A stretch of DNA of 64,000 bases from Vibrio methylphosphonaticus (GTDB taxonomy: Bacteria > Pseudomonadota > Gammaproteobacteria > Enterobacterales > Vibrionaceae), in assembly GCF_023634655.1 (NCBI RefSeq), contig NZ_JAMKMS010000015.1, positions 1-64,000 of the forward strand. The letters run 5' to 3'. A program made the position numbers and the translations under genes. Shown here piece by piece: positions 61,793 to 64,000 of the stretch (positions within the stretch are counted from its first letter, which is position 1; every line of letters starts with the position of its first letter). The notes beneath the pieces were generated by a model. That model did not search any database and was not told where the DNA came from. It saw only the letters and a program-made list of their open reading frames with translations.

Positions 61793-62917
61793 ATGAAAAT
61801 TTTTAGTAACTTCGACAGTGGCAACATTTCGGTTGTCAACGCTGATAGTAAAGATGATATTCAACTACGTATCAATAACGATAATCAATCTGAATTCTAT
61901 CAATGGTTTCACTTCCGTCTAGAAACGACACCGGAGCAGTCGCATACTATCAAGCTTATTGACTTGGCTAAATCAGCCTACCCTGAAGGTTGGAAAGGCT
62001 ATGATGTGGTTGCGTCTTATGATCGCGAAGAGTGGTTTCGTATTCCCGCTGAATTTGATGGTGACACGCTCTCATTTAATGTCATCCCTGAGCATGGCTC
62101 TATTTACTTTGCTTATTTTGCGCCCTACACCTATGACCGCCATCAAGATTTATTGCATATGGCACAAAGCGAACACCATTGCACATTAGAAACGCTTGGT
62201 CATACATTAGACAATAACGATATGAGCCTGCTGACCTTTGGTGAACCAGAAGAAGGGAAAAAGAAAATCTGGGTCATTGCACGTCAGCACCCCGGTGAAA
62301 GCATGGCGGAATGGTTCATTGAAGGTATGATCCAGCGTTTACTTGATGACAGTGATACCGTGAGCCGCGCATTACTAGAAAAAGCCGTTCTGTATATCGT
62401 CCCTAATATGAACCCAGATGGTAGCATTCGTGGGCACTTAAGAACCAACGCTGTAGGGGTTAACCTCAACCGTGAATGGCAAGCCCCTTCAATGGAGCAA
62501 AGTCCAGAGGTCTTCCTAGTCCGTGAACGTATGCTCCAAACGGGTGTGGATATGTTCCTCGACATCCATGGCGACGAAGCCATCCCTTATAATTTTGCTG
62601 CTGGCTCTGAAGGTATCCCTAGTTACGATGCCGCGTTTGCCGAGTTAGAGTCGACCTTCAAACAGGCATTATTAACGATAACGCCTGAATTCCAAGATGA
62701 CATTGGCTACGACAAAGACGAACCAGGCAAAGCCAACCTTACCGTCGGTTCCAATTGGGTAGCAGAGCAATTTCACTGTTTGTCATACACGATTGAAATG
62801 CCATTCAAGGACAACAACAGCTACCCTGACCCACTTTATGGTTGGTCGCCTGAACGCAGCGTGATCTTTGGCCACGATATGCTCGCAGCAACCCTTGCTG
62901 TGAGCGACAAAATCTAA
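61793..62917 (+). CDS. M14-family (cytosolic carboxypeptidase type) zinc peptidase
   Basis: The 374-residue protein has an N-terminal beta-rich domain (about 1-140) and an M14 catalytic domain. The zinc motif is ARQHPGESMAEWF (about 163-175, HxxE), the substrate motif NPDGSIRG and NLNREW, the second zinc His in DIHGDE (about 257-262), and a catalytic Glu in YTIEMPF. No signal peptide is seen, so it is cytosolic. This resembles the bacterial relatives of eukaryotic cytosolic carboxypeptidases; the natural substrate is not known. It follows cpxA by 89 bases but ends in its own terminator. Confidence 0.9.
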   Translation: MKIFSNFDSGNISVVNADSKDDIQLRINNDNQSEFYQWFHFRLETTPEQSHTIKLIDLAKSAYPEGWKGYDVVASYDREEWFRIPAEFDGDTLSFNVIPEHGSIYFAYFAPYTYDRHQDLLHMAQSEHHCTLETLGHTLDNNDMSLLTFGEPEEGKKKIWVIARQHPGESMAEWFIEGMIQRLLDDSDTVSRALLEKAVLYIVPNMNPDGSIRGHLRTNAVGVNLNREWQAPSMEQSPEVFLVRERMLQTGVDMFLDIHGDEAIPYNFAAGSEGIPSYDAAFAELESTFKQALLTITPEFQDDIGYDKDEPGKANLTVGSNWVAEQFHCLSYTIEMPFKDNNSYPDPLYGWSPERSVIFGHDMLAATLAVSDKI

Positions 62918-62940
62918 CAACCTAAATTAGATCGCGCATC

Positions 62941-62977
62941 GCCCTATGCTAGACACATCCATTAGCATAGGGCTTTT
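62941..62977 (+). terminator. Terminator after the M14 peptidase gene
   Basis: A perfect 11-base stem GCCCTATGCTA/TAGCATAGGGC with an 11-base loop is followed by TTTT, 24 bases past the stop. Confidence 0.9.
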
Positions 62978-63091
62978 AGCTTCCCTTACCGCGAGGCTAA
63001 AACCTCGAACTCACCGTCACTCCCCTTGAACACATTGCCAATGACATAAGGTATACTCTCGCCATATTTAGAAATAGTGAGAAGTCACGTT

Positions 63092-63568
63092 ATGTTTGAT
63101 ATCGCACTCTACGAGCCAGAGATCGCCCCTAATACCGGTAATATAATCCGTCTAAGTGCCAATTGTGGTGCCAACCTACACCTCATTGAGCCACTAGGCT
63201 TCGATCTTGAAGAGAAAAAAGTGAGGCGTGCAGGGCTGGACTATCATGATTTAGCCCGTGTAAAGCGACACAAGGACTATGCCGCGTTTATTGCCTACTT
63301 AGATGAGCATAATCCTGAGCATCGTATATTTGCATGTACGACAAAAACAACGGGGCATCATACCGATGCTAACTTTAAGGAAGGAGACGTGCTGTTATTT
63401 GGTCCAGAAACTCGCGGATTGCCCGCAGACCTTATCGATAGTCTACCTATGGAGCAGCGCATTCGAATCCCAATGATGCCTGATGCACGAAGCCTGAACT
63501 TATCCAATGCGGTGGCTATTATCGCTTACGAAGCTTGGCGTCAGTTTGATTTTCAAGGGGCAAGCTAA
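63092..63568 (+). CDS. trmL: tRNA (cytidine/uridine-2'-O-)-methyltransferase TrmL
   Basis: TrmL methylates the 2'-OH of position 34 in leucine tRNAs. The 158-residue SPOUT enzyme has EPEIAPNTGNIIRLSAN (about 8-24), LLFGPETRGLP (about 104-114) and IPMMPDARSLNLSNAVAI (about 127-144), which form the knot. I chose ATG at 63092; the frame from 63077 adds 5 residues. It is followed by a bidirectional terminator and convergent rpmG. Confidence 0.96.
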   Translation: MFDIALYEPEIAPNTGNIIRLSANCGANLHLIEPLGFDLEEKKVRRAGLDYHDLARVKRHKDYAAFIAYLDEHNPEHRIFACTTKTTGHHTDANFKEGDVLLFGPETRGLPADLIDSLPMEQRIRIPMMPDARSLNLSNAVAIIAYEAWRQFDFQGAS

Positions 63569-63631
63569 TTGCAAGAGCAAAGGTAGCAACCAAGCTCTAC
63601 GCTTTAGTATTACCTTTACAACAGGCAATAA

Positions 63632-63656
63632 AAAACCCAGCTAAAAGCTGGGTTTT
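63632..63656. terminator. Bidirectional terminator between trmL and rpmG
   Basis: AAAACCCAGCT/AGCTGGGTTTT with a 3-base loop is flanked by A and T runs on both sides, between convergent genes. Confidence 0.93.
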
Positions 63657-63684
63657 CATTACATGACAAATTGAAACCAATCAA

Positions 63685-63852
63685 TTACTTGATTTTAGCT
63701 TCTTTGTACATAACGTGCTGGCGAACAACTGGATCAAATTTCTTGATCTCAAATTTACCTGGCATGTTGCGCTTGTTTTTGTCAGTAGTGTAGAAGTGTC
63801 CTGTACCTGCAGAAGATACTAGACGAATTTTCTCACGAATGCCTTTAGCCAT
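63685..63852 (-). CDS. rpmG: 50S ribosomal protein L33
   Basis: L33 is a small protein of the large subunit near the E site. The 55-residue product starts MAKGIREKIRLVSSAGTGHF and ends VMYKEAKIK, matching the enterobacterial-type L33. The cysteine pairs of the zinc-binding L33 form are absent, so it is the zinc-free form. It follows rpmB by 14 bases. Confidence 0.97.
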   Translation of the reverse strand: MAKGIREKIRLVSSAGTGHFYTTDKNKRNMPGKFEIKKFDPVVRQHVMYKEAKIK

Positions 63853-63866
63853 TTGCGTAATTCCTC

Positions 63867-64000
63867 TTAAACGTTCTCGCCACGGGCACGTACGTCAACA
63901 AGAACAGCATCGATGCCTTTCTTATCAATGATACGCATACCTTTAGCGGTTAGACGTAGTTTAACAAAGCGTTTTTCGCTTTCTACCCAGAAACGATGAG
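63867..64000 (-). CDS. rpmB: 50S ribosomal protein L28, C-terminal part (cut by window edge)
   Basis: The last 44 codons are visible (with a partial codon at the edge), including HRFWVESEKRFVKLRLTAKG and GIDAVLVDVRARGENV, which match the L28 C terminus. The start lies beyond base 64000. The rpmB-rpmG order is the usual one and the two are surely co-transcribed. Confidence 0.96.
   Translation of the reverse strand, partial: HRFWVESEKRFVKLRLTAKGMRIIDKKGIDAVLVDVRARGENV

Overview
The window is core chromosome of a gammaproteobacterium of the family Vibrionaceae, most likely a Vibrio species and most likely its larger chromosome. The evidence is gene content and order: motX (a polar sodium-driven flagellar motor gene) next to purA and rnr, a VC2662-type secreted protein next to groEL, an AmiB amidase carrying three LysM repeats, and initiator tRNA-fMet genes interleaved with tRNA-Gly genes. 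Base composition looks even across the window. I see no insertion sequence, integron, prophage, CRISPR array, toxin-antitoxin pair or defence cluster, and no full rRNA gene. The species cannot be named from the sequence alone.

Layout. 1-5381 (minus) holds the str operon (rpsL-rpsG-fusA-tuf, tuf cut by the window edge) preceded by the tusDCB sulfur-relay genes and a YheO-type regulator. 5500-7760 holds fkpA, a WD40-repeat lipoprotein and slyX. 7776-13641 (minus) holds rlmB, rnr, motX, purA and a DUF2065 gene. 13712-22902 (minus) is the chain tsaE-amiB-mutL-miaA-hfq-hflX-hflK-hflC, linking cell-wall splitting, mismatch repair, tRNA modification, RNA chaperoning and membrane proteolysis control. 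23149-26409 has queG, a 685-base non-coding stretch with DnaA boxes, six tRNA genes and orn. 26507-36728 has rsgA, psd, an SLC13 carrier, a DMT exporter, epmA, frdABCD and an unknown lipoprotein. 36812-43441 has efp, epmB, an MgtC-like gene, the VC2662-type protein, groESL and a MATE pump. 43492-49870 has cysE, gpsA, secB, a rhodanese, gpmI and envC. 49934-64000 has a DHH phosphoesterase, a TetR regulator, zapB, glpX, small conserved genes, tpiA, pfkA, fieF, cpxP, cpxRA, an M14 carboxypeptidase, trmL, rpmG and rpmB (cut by the edge).

The genes form several working sets: the translation machinery; the EF-P modification set (efp, epmA and epmB within about 7 kb); the amidase AmiB with its activator EnvC; the glycolysis/gluconeogenesis genes gpmI, glpX, tpiA and pfkA; anaerobic fumarate respiration; and the Cpx envelope-stress circuit with its own CpxR box.

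The best candidate for something worth following is the non-coding region 24277-24961. It carries a facing pair of perfect 9-base DnaA boxes plus weaker ones, in the same gene neighbourhood (queG - tRNA-Gly - orn) where Escherichia coli keeps its DnaA-titrating/inactivating locus datA. Other clear regulatory signals are a textbook sigma-28 promoter before motX, a perfect CpxR box between cpxP and cpxR, a CRP-like site before frdA and a strong sigma-70 promoter before rpsL. I found no convincing wholly new multi-gene system here.
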